Below, one piece after another: positions 51,416-59,412 of a stretch of DNA of 64,000 nt; position 1 is the stretch's first letter, and each line of letters starts with the position of its first letter. The notes beneath the pieces were generated by a model. It saw only the letters and a list, made by a program, of their open reading frames with translations, was not told where the DNA came from and searched no databases. Source of the stretch: Carnegiea gigantea (lineage: Eukaryota; Streptophyta; Magnoliopsida; Caryophyllales; Cactaceae); contig JAKOGI010000829.1 of NCBI GenBank assembly GCA_029747015.1, positions 62,001 through 126,000 on the forward strand. Reading direction: 5' to 3'. The position numbers and the translations under genes are program-made.

Positions 51416-54400
51416 GTTTGTTCTTTGCGCAAGCAAACATTAACTCATGGAAAATTTTCAGTAAACAAACCGGATTCTATACAAGCTGCTATTCAAGCTG
51501 ACCATGGTCCTGGGCGCATTCGTTCTGTGCCGATTACTGTGGCGAATTGGCGGACGATTAGAGTATCAGCTGTTGGGATTAGCGACACTGGAAGGGCTCT
51601 TGCAAACACATCATCTCTTCATCTGAGATGGGAATTGAACAATTGTGATGATCTGGCATTTTGGGATGATGCTGATAAATTTAGAATGTCGAAAAACAGT
51701 TGGGAAAGATACCTGGCTCTAAAGAATGCAACGGGACTGGTGCGTGTTTAGTTTTTTTCCTCCCTCTCCCCCTCTCTCGCAAACACTGATAATTGTCAAT
51801 CACATTTAACTACTTTGTTTTCTGGTGGTCCTGAGCAATGTTATGTGATTGCATCTGGTCTGCTTTGTCCTGGTTGATCTGATGTGGTGTCTACTGAGGC
51901 TGATGAAGTTACCTTTTTTAATTTTATTTTTTTTAACTGTGTTGAGTTTGCTGGGTTTTCTATGCTGTCAGTGGGGTCTACCTCCTCTAAGTTTGGATGA
52001 GATGAGAATGATGATGTTGCCCCTGATAATATTCACCCTGTTTCCAGTGATTGATGTTTTGTTGGTTTCTTTTGATTCAGCTCTTGGGCAGCTTAGCTTT
52101 TCGTGCTTTTAGGTTTTGTATGGGGGAATATGATTTTGTTTTGCTTTAATAAGCTCTTTCTTTAGCATAACAATGAACAGAACACATTGCTTTATACCTT
52201 CTGTTGTTGCTTTCTGCTCCATTTTTGGTCAAATATGATAATGTAACATGCTATTTTCGCCCCACCTGTTTTATTCATTTCTCTCACATAAATAGTTGTG
52301 ACATGATCAATTTTTCCCCCAAGTGTTACTTTCTTAGTCATTTTTGTATTTGCTGTTGTTCATGGATCGCATGCGTTATTTCCTCTCTGGTTCTACAACA
52401 TGTGGAGAGGTATCAAATGATATTTTTGTTCAGTGTATTGATTAAGTTCCTTTGGTTGGGTAGCTATGAACGCGAAATCAATCAACATGTAAACCCTTGT
52501 GGTTTGTCCTTTTTGTACCTGCTAATTTGTATGTTTATGCCTATGTCATAAGATAGCTTCCACGCTACACCATACTTGGCATGTTGCTGTCTTCTTTCCT
52601 CTCTCTTCTTCAATTATTATTGTTTTCTTTTTGTTTTGGGCCTTTTTTTCGTGGCGGGGGTTTTTTGAGGGTTGTTAAGACTCTTGCTTTGTTGCTAGTT
52701 CTGTTGTATCCCGGCTTGGTTGCTGGAAAGACAGAATATTGGACCTAGCTAACCTGAACTTGCATCTTACTTGAGTATGAAACCCAAACAACTTGAACTG
52801 GACCCAACCCAATGATTGAAATAGGATAACCTGGTTTTGACATGAATCCGTATTGGCTAGAATAGACTAAGCCGATTCCTTTTTTTTTAAGAGGACGTGT
52901 GCTTTGTATCTATCCATGGGGTGAAGATGGCACATTGGCATTGAGCTGAATGTACTGACCTGAGCCAGTTCAGTGGTGCTAGTAAAGGACAGAAAGAATT
53001 TGATAAATTGTTCGGTAATGACTTTTTTTTTAAGTTTGTTGGATTAGCAAAGGTGGATTTCCACACACAAGCACACACACAAATATATATATGCATGCGC
53101 GTATGTATCTGTGCATGTGCTTGCACGTGCGCACATACACACATACATATGTACGTGCAACCGCCCACCCACCCACATACATACGTACATGTGTTTGTGG
53201 AAGAAATAATGACTGTCGCATATGATCAAAAGGTTACTTTCCATACCTTGGAAAAAGGAATGCAATGTAATAGCGAAAGCACGAAGGTGTTTTAACATGA
53301 GGCTGGTATACCGTATACATATGTACATGAATGTTGTGGAAAAAAAGATAATGACTATTACATATGATCAAAAGGTCACTTTCCATGCCTTGCAAAAAGG
53401 AATCCAATTTAATGACAAAGGCACGAATGTGTTTGAACATGGGGCTGGTTTATTATTATTTCTGTTGTAACTTTTTCGTCTGCTCAAATAAGTTGGTATT
53501 ATGTGCATCCTGTAATGCGTTTGTGCCTTATTTTTCCTGTTAAATTATCTTAGCTTTCCCTTGTTTCATTTTGCATTTTCTCTGGCACAATCTCCCATGG
53601 TTGTGGTGTCCTTTACTGAATTATTGAGGGATTCAGGAGGTTGTACTTTTACTGTTCTCTGTCCTCTGTTGTCGCTATCAGAAGTTATAACTTCTTTTCT
53701 TTTTACTTGTAAATTCGTCTTTTGATTTTTAGTCTTTACTTAACCCCTTAAGATTGCTTAGTTCGATTGTGAACTAGCCAACCCAACCACTGCCCTGGTT
53801 CCTGCCTTGGGTAGGGTTTCAGGGTCAAATGTATGTATTCTTGCCCCTATATTTTTAAAGGCATTAATTGCACACTGGTCCGCTTTAAAGAGAGGTAGAG
53901 GGCAATTTCGTGACATATTTGCATTTAGTCCTCTGTAATCCGAAGCCAGAGAAGAATTGCCAACCAATGGCTTCTTTTTTGGCTGAAAAGTTGATGTCAT
54001 GTTTTTATGATATCTGAGGTTCTGATCCATGTCTGATATGATGATTTTAATTTCAGTGCACTGTTCGGGCTACGGTTCAGAGTCACCCCGTCTGGACACT
54101 GGGTTATTTGTCTTTGGATGCTCTTACTGATGCTATTCGTCTTCAGGTTTGTTCTCTGAACAATAATTTACGATTATGGTCTTATTTCGTAGTACTGAAG
54201 CCTGGGCAGCTGAGTCAAATGCTGTCCTGTAAGGCCTGTAGCTTTTATCTCTTGGTTTTCATTAAAAGCATTATCAATCAGGGCAACAGTGGCGGAATCT
54301 GGACAATTATTTCATAGCACCTCCACTTCTTAATCAGGAAGCCAAAAGAAGAAAGTTTGTTGCTTCTCTCACGTTTCCATGCTTTTCATTTATGTACACT

Positions 54401-55916
54401 GCATAAAATGAGGCGTAAGATTTCATCATCTTGGAGTGGTAATGATGATCAATCACATATGACGTGTAGAATAATCTTGTGCATCACAGATGACTTCGTC
54501 GTAGGTGTTTTTTTTTCCCCCCCCCTGGTAACGAATTTGATCGCCACTCTTTTATTTTATCTTTATTTTTTGGGGTGGATTCAAGTCTGCTTTTGACACT
54601 ACTTCTTGGGTTGGTGGGTGACGACACTGGGTGGTAGGGGAGAAAGGGCACACGGGAAGATTTTGTCTTTTATTTCTCACATTGTTACAAAATGCAGGTT
54701 GTCTCTACCCTGCAAGTTTTTCCAGAGTTCGCCCTGCTTTTATTCAATCCTCATGCTAAGGTGCATTGTGCTTGAAACTTATTCTGACTTTAATGTCTTG
54801 GTTTTCACAATTTCGTCTCATTTTGTGTGCAGCATGCATGAGTTTGTTATTGGTTGTTTAATTTGTGATTGCAATATTCTATGTTGCTGCTCTCCTTTTT
54901 TTCCGGCCTTGTTTTCTGTGTTTTTGCCCTTCTGTTTCTTCCTATGGCTCTTTTTTTGGGCTTTGTTTTTTTTTTGGGGTTTTTTTTTTTTGGGGGGGGG
55001 GGGAGGGGGTTCAAAGGTAAGAATCATTTTTTGCTTATAGCAAAAAAGGAAACTTCTCATCTCATGAAATGCTGTGAGTGACATTTGTGCGATTATTCTC
55101 ATGCTCAGTGTCACCTGGCTGAATATTTTGTCTCATTTAAGATTGAAAAAAACTTTTAGGTTTATCCTTCTAGGCTACAAAGTGCTTTTTCAACTATAAT
55201 TTGTAAAATTGATCTCCTTGCTTCTTCTTATTTGTGTTTCTTATGCAGCTTGGATGTGTTTACCATGATTTTATGGCTTCCCTGTTGAACTTGGCCCCCT
55301 CAATTTCAGCTTGCTAGTTTAAGTATCATGGTTTGTTATTGGCAAGCGTCACTCTCCTTTTCTATTTTATAAACTATACTGGAGATGACTTCTTTACTTG
55401 CCTGATTTTGCTTTTGTTGGATTCTTGTTGGCTTTCCTGTTGTTGTTGTACTGTTTTTGGCAGAGGACATTTCTCCATATTCAAGATCACATTTGATTTG
55501 TAATTTTAACTTGTTTCTTAAATTTTCGTGCTTTCCCTTTGTTTCTTCCCTTAATATCATGGCGTGGTTCACCGTGTGAAGAACTGACTACATTATATTT
55601 TCCCTTTGTAACAAAATTCCCATTGAAGCTTGTTGATGTAGATGTTTGCAACTTGTAGACCATATTGTTGGCCTCTCCAAGCTTCATATCTGAAGTTCCC
55701 CTGCCCCCCCACTCCATTTTCCAGATGAATCTTTCGGTTGTTGGAGGAAGCTGTTTTCTGGATGCTTCTGTAAATGATTCTCGAGTGGTAGAAGTCCTGC
55801 AACCTACATCAGGCTTACAGTGTTCGCAATTGAGTCTGATTCCTAAAGGTGTAGGAACTGCAATTGTGACAGTCTATGATATAGGGCTTTCTCTTCCCCT
55901 CTCGGCTTCTTCTTTG
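22840..55916 (+). CDS. GP210: Nuclear pore membrane glycoprotein GP210 (N-terminal half, 15 exons; continues beyond window)
   Basis: GP210 is the large lumenal and pore-membrane nucleoporin that helps anchor the nuclear pore complex in the nuclear envelope; the Arabidopsis gene is also known as EMB3012. Fifteen exons with GT-AG borders and matching phases give 1023 residues without a stop. A signal peptide (hydrophobic residues about 7-20) precedes [15 protein letters not shown], a hallmark plant GP210 start. BIG2-like Ig folds are visible at about 280-315 and 497-535. The family is about 1,900 residues long, so the transmembrane segment and tail must lie past 64000 or in exons beyond intron 15. 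ATG 22840 is chosen because it starts the signal peptide; the frame opens earlier only with a non-ATG codon. Introns 6, 8, 11 and 15 are unusually long and full of mobile elements. Confidence 0.93.
23716..23981 (+). CDS. GP210: GP210 exon 2
   Basis: Residues 55-143 plus one base. Starts S-W-D-H-H-D after splicing and includes the conserved [16 protein letters not shown]. Acceptor GACAG, donor GTGATG. Confidence 0.9.
23982..24504 (+). other. GP210 intron 2 with a palindromic MITE
   Basis: About 520 bases. It holds the GGATTCAAAAT-family MITE at 24217-24393; the rest is ordinary T-rich intron. Confidence 0.7.
24217..24393 (-). mobile_element. GGATTCAAAAT-family MITE, copy 1
   Basis: Begins GGATTCAAAATGCGG and ends ACATTTTGAATCC, so the ends are inverted repeats. 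The inner sequence matches copies 2 and 4 in reverse orientation (GCGGTTTCGG near one end, GCGGCCATTTTG near the other). No clear target-site duplication. Confidence 0.7.
24505..24671 (+). CDS. GP210: GP210 exon 3
   Basis: Residues 144-199. Includes [14 protein letters not shown]. Acceptor CCCCAG, donor GTATGT. Confidence 0.9.
24745..24961 (+). CDS. GP210: GP210 exon 4
   Basis: Residues 200-271 plus one base. Includes V-K-G-I-G-I-G-R-E and L-E-P-P-S-P-V. The preceding intron is only 73 bases. Donor GTTCAT. Confidence 0.9.
24962..26014 (+). other. GP210 intron 4
   Basis: About 1.05 kb of T-rich intron sequence. I see no gene or clear mobile element in it. Confidence 0.6.
26015..26361 (+). 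CDS. GP210: GP210 exon 5
   Basis: Residues 272-387. Starts [11 protein letters not shown] and holds a BIG2-like pattern (R-W-S-x-S-N-S-S-V-A then G-S-V-R-A). Acceptor TTGCAG, donor GTAGTC. Confidence 0.9.
26915..27094 (+). CDS. GP210: GP210 exon 6
   Basis: Residues 388-447, exactly 60 codons. Contains [14 protein letters not shown]. Acceptor ATGCAG, donor GTACTG. Confidence 0.9.
29026..29155 (-). mobile_element. 3' tail of an RTE LINE or Au-type SINE
   Basis: ACAACAACAAC then GTGTGGGTCCGG...GGGGTCTGGGGAG on the plus strand. Read on the minus strand this is the CCCAGACCCC...TTGTTGTTGTT end shared by plant RTE LINEs and Au SINEs. It is either a separate SINE fragment or the 3' end of the RTE element to its right. 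Confidence 0.55.
29458..31575 (-). mobile_element. RTE-clade non-LTR retrotransposon fragment (ORF2 RT region)
   Basis: On the minus strand, from 31575 downward, the reading shows linker sequence before the RT, then I-S-D-N-Q-F-G-F and F-I-D-L-E-K-A-Y-D (about 30960-31080), G-L-H-Q-G-S-A-L near 30780, then the catalytic F-A-D-D at about 30715-30726. A conserved C-terminal tail follows with R-L-K-W-F-G-H-V and [10 protein letters not shown] (30070-30160). These are typical of plant RTE-type LINEs. Stops, frameshifts and a deletion of roughly 15 codons between G-S-A-L and F-A-D-D make it dead. The endonuclease domain is missing, so it is 5'-truncated. The hAT-like MITE at 29532-30000 splits its 3' part. 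Confidence 0.82.
29532..30000 (+). mobile_element. hAT-like MITE (AGGCGC family), copy 1, nested in RTE
   Basis: 469 bases with inverted ends CTTAGTTTTAAAAAGC and GCTTTTTTAAACTAAG. Flanks GCCATGTC (29524-29531) and GTCACGTC (30001-30008) match at 6 of 8 bases, as an aged 8-bp duplication. The inner part is rich in AGGCGC motifs near both ends. It interrupts the RTE 3' region. Confidence 0.8.
33463..33601 (+). CDS. GP210: GP210 exon 7
   Basis: Residues 448-493 plus one base. Contains V-C-D-Q-V-R and L-L-P-W-A-P. Acceptor CTACAG, donor GTTTCT. Confidence 0.9.
33689..33837 (+). CDS. GP210: GP210 exon 8
   Basis: Residues 494-543. Holds a BIG2-like Ig pattern: [14 protein letters not shown] then [11 protein letters not shown]. 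Acceptor TTGTAG, donor GTACCA. Confidence 0.9.
34483..34958 (+). mobile_element. hAT-like MITE (AGGCGC family), copy 2
   Basis: 476 bases, ends CTTAGTTTTAAAAGC and GCTTTTTAAAACTAAG, flanked by a perfect 8-bp duplication TTCCATGG (34475-34482 and 34959-34966). The 8-bp duplication points to the hAT superfamily. No transposase. Confidence 0.88.
35638..35655. repeat. Target-site duplication of the L1 LINE, left
   Basis: AAACTTAGAAGGGTTTTG, identical to 38587-38604. Confidence 0.75.
35656..38586 (-). mobile_element. L1-type LINE fragment, 5'-truncated
   Basis: Minus-strand reading, 5' to 3': an endonuclease-RT linker (W-N-R-D-V-F-G and L-D-E-K-E-Q-Q near 38430-38530), RT remnants, then the L1 C-terminal RT part (V-N-L-S-K-S and Y-F-G-L-P-Q-G, then [10 protein letters not shown] at 36990-37240). 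After that come a W-K-S-I-L-A-G-L segment (36600-36660) and the RT-associated zinc-binding domain (about 36060-36190). Stops and frameshifts are common. Framed by the 18-bp repeats 35638-35655 and 38587-38604, so both ends are defined. The 5' end is an oligo-T/oligo-G run. Confidence 0.82.
38587..38604. repeat. Target-site duplication of the L1 LINE, right
   Basis: AAACTTAGAAGGGTTTTG, identical to 35638-35655, directly after a run of A's on the plus strand. Confidence 0.75.
39272..39686 (-). mobile_element. hAT-like MITE (AGGCGC family), copy 3, opposite orientation
   Basis: 415 bases, ends CTTAGTTTAAAAAAGC and CCTTTTAAACTAAG. The inner sequence matches copies 1 and 2 in reverse complement. 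No clear 8-bp duplication (flanks CCAAAAAA and TTCCGCCC), so it may be older or rearranged at one end. Confidence 0.75.
39840..39951 (+). CDS. GP210: GP210 exon 9
   Basis: Residues 544-580 plus one base. Starts [11 protein letters not shown]. Acceptor ATGTAG, donor GTACCA. Confidence 0.9.
40036..40616 (+). CDS. GP210: GP210 exon 10 (largest in window)
   Basis: Residues 581-774 (581 bases). Contains [20 protein letters not shown], and L-L-G-G-P-E-K-W. Acceptor TACAG, donor GTATGT. The preceding intron is 84 bases. Confidence 0.92.
40727..40850 (+). CDS. GP210: GP210 exon 11
   Basis: Residues 775-815 plus one base. Starts [15 protein letters not shown]. Acceptor TCCAG, donor GTTTGT. Confidence 0.9.
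41978..42287 (-). repeat. Gypsy left LTR (3' LTR)
   Basis: 310 bases, paired with 49911-50210; both share TGTAGGACGCTCTAAGAGC near one end and a GATAACG-type block. Confidence 0.85.
42467..42949 (-). pseudogene. Gypsy integrase C-terminal region
   Basis: 160 open codons on the minus strand with a G-D-F-V-M motif and [12 protein letters not shown], then [10 protein letters not shown]. This is the chromatin/DNA-binding tail that ends many plant Gypsy polyproteins. The integrase core upstream is absent, so the polymerase cannot work. Confidence 0.8.
42975..43445 (-). pseudogene. Gypsy retropepsin-like protease
   Basis: 156 codons on the minus strand. The active site reads [12 protein letters not shown], with D-G-G-S instead of the more usual D-S/T-G, as in several plant Gypsy lines, and L-L-G-R-P-W-L follows. 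Coding is open but ends directly at the deletion before the integrase tail. A MITE (43502-43660) separates it from gag. Confidence 0.8.
43502..43660 (+). mobile_element. GGATTCAAAAT-family MITE, copy 2, nested in Gypsy
   Basis: 159 bases from GGATTCAAAATGTGG to GCATTTTGAATCC. The 12 bases GCTTCCACTCAT flank it on both sides (43490-43501 and 43663-43674), a target duplication of about 10-12 bp as made by Mutator-like transposases. Confidence 0.82.
43816..45235 (-). pseudogene. Gypsy gag region with zinc knuckle and internal duplication
   Basis: On the minus strand: an N-terminal part with [12 protein letters not shown] (about 45190-45235), a capsid-like part with [12 protein letters not shown] (44700-44790), and a C-terminal zinc knuckle C-F-S-C-x4-R-x4-C at 43830-43870, where the His has become Arg. 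A 247-base tandem duplication (44074-44320 and 44321-44567) disrupts the middle. Frameshifts are present. Confidence 0.75.
44074..44567. repeat. 247-bp tandem duplication inside gag
   Basis: The block starting CCTCACAAGCTTATTGAG at 44074 recurs at 44321, with a few substitutions. Confidence 0.8.
45237..48693. mobile_element. Harbinger-like 3.5-kb non-autonomous element nested in Gypsy gag
   Basis: Ends CGGGCTGTTTGG and CCAAACAGAGCC form a 12-base inverted repeat with two differences, flanked by TTA on both sides (45234-45236 and 48694-48696), as in PIF/Harbinger elements. No transposase ORF. The left part holds two diverged copies of an about 0.6-kb unit (from about 45288 and 45922) with GGTTGGTCAAATAAAGC repeats. 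A TATATAAA box and LTR-like text lie near 46895. The right part is a 1.1-kb TTA/TAA-rich stretch. Confidence 0.65.
47395..48530. repeat. 1.1-kb TTA/TAA-type simple-sequence stretch
   Basis: Almost only A and T, built from ATT/AAT/TAA trinucleotide-like units with interruptions (for example ATTAATAATATTAA). It reads as a degenerate expanded microsatellite. No coding potential; the apparent Asn/Ile-rich frames are artefacts. Confidence 0.85.
49911..50210 (-). repeat. Gypsy right LTR (5' LTR) with PBS
   Basis: 300 bases. The plus strand just before it (about 49893-49907) reads GCTCTGATACCA, i.e. TGGTATCAGAGC on the minus strand, the tRNA-Met primer site. 48700-49900 is leader-like and GC-rich, without a clear ORF. 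Confidence 0.85.
50259..50454. mobile_element. Small Harbinger-like MITE (GGGCCTG family)
   Basis: 196 bases, ends GGGCCTGATCTTTTCGTGGG and CCCACGAAAAGAACAGGCCC, flanked by TAA on both sides (50256-50258 and 50455-50457). Related ends recur inside the inverted repeat in intron 15. Confidence 0.8.
51097..51243 (-). mobile_element. GGATTCAAAAT-family MITE, copy 3
   Basis: 147 bases from GGATTCAAAATGCGGTTTCGG to ATGTTGAATCC; same orientation as copy 1. Duplication unclear (GTTCCTG against ACTTCCTA). Confidence 0.65.
51263..51412. repeat. (GT)n and (TA)n microsatellite next to exon 12
   Basis: A GT tract at 51263-51283 and again at 51305-51358, then TA from 51363 to 51412. It ends 50 bases before the exon 12 acceptor. 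Confidence 0.95.
51462..51739 (+). CDS. GP210: GP210 exon 12
   Basis: Residues 816-908. Starts [12 protein letters not shown] and includes [11 protein letters not shown]. Acceptor TTTCAG, donor GTGCGT. Confidence 0.9.
51740..54056 (+). other. GP210 intron 12 (2.3 kb)
   Basis: Contains a purine/pyrimidine-alternating (CA)n/TG-rich segment at 53060-53190. It also has two diverged tandem units starting near GTTTGTGGAAG (53191) and GTTGTGGAAA (53333). No gene. Confidence 0.7.
53190..53455. repeat. Diverged tandem duplication of about 140 bases
   Basis: Unit 1 (from about 53190) and unit 2 (from about 53332) share CATATGATCAAAAGGT and the ACGAA...GTGTTT...AACATG spacing. Confidence 0.7.
54057..54146 (+). 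CDS. GP210: GP210 exon 13
   Basis: Residues 909-938, 30 codons. Contains C-T-V-R-A-T-V and L-T-D-A-I-R-L-Q. Acceptor TTTCAG, donor GTTTGT. Confidence 0.88.
54147..54697 (+). other. GP210 intron 13
   Basis: 551 bases; a T8C9 run at 54509-54526. Nothing else seen. Confidence 0.6.
54698..54760 (+). CDS. GP210: GP210 exon 14 (21 codons)
   Basis: Residues 939-959, reading [11 protein letters not shown]. Acceptor ATGCAG, donor GTGCAT. Confidence 0.85.
54761..55724 (+). other. GP210 intron 14
   Basis: About 960 bases, T-rich, with a T/G homopolymer junction at 54964-55010. No gene. Confidence 0.6.
55725..55916 (+). CDS. GP210: GP210 exon 15 (last exon in window)
   Basis: Residues 960-1023. Starts [11 protein letters not shown] and includes [19 protein letters not shown]. 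Acceptor TTCCAG, donor GTAAGT. In the family the next exon continues with a D-W-I-K-I-type segment; I did not find it before 64000. Confidence 0.88.
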
Positions 55917-56379
55917 GTAAGTTTTTCCTCGAATTAATCCTTTTAGTAGCATTTCTTCTATGTGCACGCATGAGGCAGCATCGCAGCACCATATAAGCAT
56001 ATTCATGTCTTGAACAATTTGGAATTTTGGATATTGAAATTCCATGGGCAGTGGGTATTCTTGCCAGTCTTGTGTGCATGCTGAAACTGGTCGTCATTTT
56101 ACACTAATGGGATACACATGTTACCAGCATTGTGTGGCTGTTCTTCACTAGATAAGAGTCTTTCTACCAAAAAAAAAATGAAATTATAACAAACATACAT
56201 ATGATGGTGTTCCTTCCCTCTCCCCCTATGCTGGGTATCAATATACATCAATATACACCAAGTAGGTGTTCTGTGTGCCTTAATGATGAAGAGATGGTTG
56301 ACCACTCTATTGTGCTTTGGCATTCGTCCTTTCCCTTCCTTGGGGGTTAATTGGGTTCAACCCTCTAATTTTTTGGTTT

Positions 56380-57360
56380 TTTTGGATAAGAAAAAGGATA
56401 TATGTTAATATAAAAAAAAAAAGATGACTACAAGAAAGGATGCTGATAAAGCATCACACAAGAGCTAATTACAACCCAAGAAAAGGCTATCCACAAAATC
56501 GACAACATCAATCGAGGAGGGTCAAAAGTCCTCTTCCTTCCAAAAGAGTAGAGTCTTGATCCACTTGTCCTTTAACCATTCAAATGAAATTTCAACCCCA
56601 TCAAAACTCTCCTATCTCTTTCCATCCACAACAACCAAAAAAGAGCATAGGGAATGGCTCGGAAAACTTTGTAGTTGACCTTTATCCCAAAAAAACCCTT
56701 CCCAGGCCAATAATTGGTGTCTCACTTGCCAAATGAACGCCCAAGCAAACAAAAGCTGACTCCCAAAGGTTTCTAGCAATCGGCAATAGAGAAGTAAATG
56801 GTTCGTGGTTTCCAAACCATCTTTGCACACCTGAAACGCCTATTGTCCAATATTTTACCCCTCTTTTGTAAGTTGTCACAAAAGCTAACTCCCAAAGGTT
56901 TCTAGCAATCGGCAATGGAGAAGTAAATGGTTCGTGGTTTCCAAACCCTCTTTGCACACATGAAACGCCTGTTGTCCAATATTTTACCCCTCTTTTGTAA
57001 GTTGTCACAAGTTAAGATATTTTCAAGAGAAGCTTCCCACACAAAAAAGGACACTTTAATAGGGGCTGAAGAATTCCAAATGATTTTCCAAGCAAAGCCA
57101 CAAAATGAAAATGAAGAATTCATACCCCTAAGAGGGGAAGAGAGGTGGAGGATGTAAGTTTTAATAGAGAATATCCCGGACACAGTTAGTCTCCATCTAA
57201 CCATATCAAGGAGGAATCCTTCACAAAAGCCCTATCAAGCACGCTGAAACTGGGCAATGCTATGATCATCTGGGAATGCTTGAGGAACAAAGATGCGAGA
57301 CCAAGCAACCAAAGAATAGTTTTGCTCCAAATAATCACATACACGACTATCCCTGTTGGC
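56380..57360 (-). mobile_element. L1-type LINE remnant (zinc-binding domain) with 129-bp in-frame duplication
   Basis: On the minus strand, V-S-F-F-V-W-E-A-S-L (about 57020-57050) starts the RT-associated zinc-binding domain, followed by C-A-K-R-V-W and T-I-Y-F-S-I-A-D-C. A unit of 129 bases (43 codons) repeats in frame between about 56760 and 57015. The 3' end lies near an A-rich run at 56413. Confidence 0.7.
56760..57015 (-). repeat. 129-bp tandem duplication in the L1 remnant
   Basis: TCCCAAAGGTTTCTAGC occurs at 56761 and 56890, and the sequence between is repeated with few changes, keeping the frame. Confidence 0.85.
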
Positions 57361-58905
57361 TACTAGTGCAAATAGAGGGGTTCAACCCTCAAATGTCAAA
57401 TAGATGTGTTAGTGGCTCGGAGAAGAAAACTTAGTTAGAGTTGGGTTTAGGAGTTTGGAGAACAATTCTATTGGCCATCCGATGGAGTTCTTAGGTCTTG
57501 TGAGGTGAGGAGTTGTTGGGTTATTGAGGACAAGTCGATGCCTTATCAAGATAACCATCACTTAGTTGGAGTCATGAGCTCAAGTGTGGAAGAATTTTAA
57601 CTTTTTTGGGTTTTGTAGATAATACACACTTCATCCCATAATTTTGGTGCTGCTCAGGTAATATAAGTTTTTAAGGGAACATCATTTAATGTTGTATTTT
57701 CTATTGTTTTAGAAGAGAGAATTTTAAATACCAATAATAGTTAAAAAAAAAAGAACTTTATTTTGGGGCCTCCATAAAAAGAAAAAGGGCAAAAATTATG
57801 GGACAAAGAGAGCATTATGCATGGGAGCTCAAGAGCATTCGTAATTGCATCTTTTGCGCATGTGTGGCATCCCCTTGGAGTGATTTTAATGCAAATTTTT
57901 GATTACTCATCCACAAAACAAAACCAAAAAAAAAAAGGAAAGAAAAATCAACATATAGTAGCCTTTTTTGAAAAATCATTATGTACTGGTATTGTATCAC
58001 GTCGATGCCTTGCGTTGTGTCAGTGCTTCTCAGTTTGTGTGCTTAAACTAGGATTTGTCTTTAACTTTTCTTGCCAATTATTAGCATCTTTTTGCTTCAC
58101 TTTGAAATAGGTAACTTATTAGCTAAACAACAGCCATTCCAAAAGGGAGTGAGTGAGAAAATAAAGAGAGCCTATCCTTAGATGTGTAGGCCCCGTTCTT
58201 TTCGTTCGGAAATTATAGGTGTGGAATGAGTGGGAGTGGGAATGGGGGAGGGAAGAAGTGGGTGGGAGGATGTAGGAGTGGTTTGTTATATGTAGCAGTG
58301 GGAAAGAGAGTTGTGTAGGTTACGTATTTTGTTTTTTAATGTAATCTTTTATTTGTGATAGTAGTTACCGATGATAAAATTTTTTTTAGACTGAAAAAAA
58401 TATTTTTCTGTCTTGACTTGGGTATGAAATATTGTTTCGTGACCGTTGTTCTCCCAAAAAAAATTATATTTTTCGTTATTTGTAAAACAAATTACGGATG
58501 TATTTTTTTCATATATTAATCAGATTTGTTATTTTCTTTGTAGGTGACGAAAATTCGTTAGTTGTCAAAATTGGAAATTTGAATTTGGTGTTGTATGTTG
58601 AGCAAATATGGTTTATTTTTGTTGGGTTACTGAGAAATTGGTTATTCTTGATACAAATTACATATGTATTTTTTTTTTTTTGGGGTGAAAATTAATTTTT
58701 GAAATTTTGCGTTAGATATAAAATTATTAAAAATACTGATTCACTTTGTGTTATCAAGAATGAATGTTGAAGTCACAACGCAAATGATTACCATTATTTT
58801 TAGAAGTGTTGAAAATAAAAACATCCATTAGTTCTATCACGAATTACAAATAAAAAACGAAAGGCATCAGTTCCACATCCACAACCAATTTTATCTGCTC
58901 ATTAT

Positions 58906-59412
58906 GGCCCTGTTCTCTTAGTTGGAAATTCAAATTTACCAACCTCAACTAACTTCAACTCACTTCACGAACTTCAATAAAAAAATACAAACTTCAACCC
59001 ACTTCAACCCACTTCAACCAACTTCAACCCACTTCAACATACTTCAACCAACTTCAACCCACTTTCTACTATTTTAACCAACTTCTACCCATCATACGAA
59101 AAAAATTTAACCAACTTCAACAAAAAAATACCCATAGATTCAAAATATGGCCGAACTGCGCCGAAACGGCCGCATTGGAAAGGTTTTGGAGTTGGGCGAA
59201 CCGCGTTATCATGCCGCGATAGCCGCGATATGGAACGCAATTGCCGTATTAGAGCGATTTTGCCGTTCCGCAACCGAAATCGAAATCGCGACCGAAACCA
59301 CATTTTGAATCCTTGAAAATATCCACTTCAACCTACCTCAACCTATTTCAACCAACCTCAACCAACCTGACCAATTTACCAAGTCATATTTCCCAACAAA
59401 AAGAACATGCTC
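58906..59412. mobile_element. GGCCCTG-family MITE in left arm, with nested MITE
   Basis: Ends GGCCCTGTTCTCTTAGTTGG and CCCAACAAAAAGAACATGC. Interior is CAACTTCAACC-type repeats. The matching MITE in the right arm is 60921-61285. Confidence 0.65.
59136..59312 (+). mobile_element. GGATTCAAAAT-family MITE, copy 4, nested
   Basis: From AGATTCAAAATATGG to ACATTTTGAATCC, very similar inside to copy 2. Flanked by AAAATACCCA and AAAATATCCA, a one-mismatch 10-bp duplication. Confidence 0.78.

Larger units (their letters stand above)
40851..51461 (+). other. GP210 intron 11 (10.6 kb) with nested Gypsy element
   Basis: Carries the Ty3/Gypsy element (41978-50210), a small Harbinger-like MITE (50259-50454), a GGATTCAAAAT MITE (51097-51243), and a (GT)n(TA)n microsatellite that ends 50 bases before exon 12. 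40851-41970 shows nothing recognisable. Confidence 0.8.

Noticed and set aside
51192..51751. ORFs with Cys-Val or Tyr-Ile runs
   Set aside because: They translate the (GT)n(TA)n microsatellite and run into exon 12 in another frame.
53008..53295. ORFs with His/Thr/Cys repeats
   Set aside because: Arise from the CA/TG-rich repeat in intron 12.
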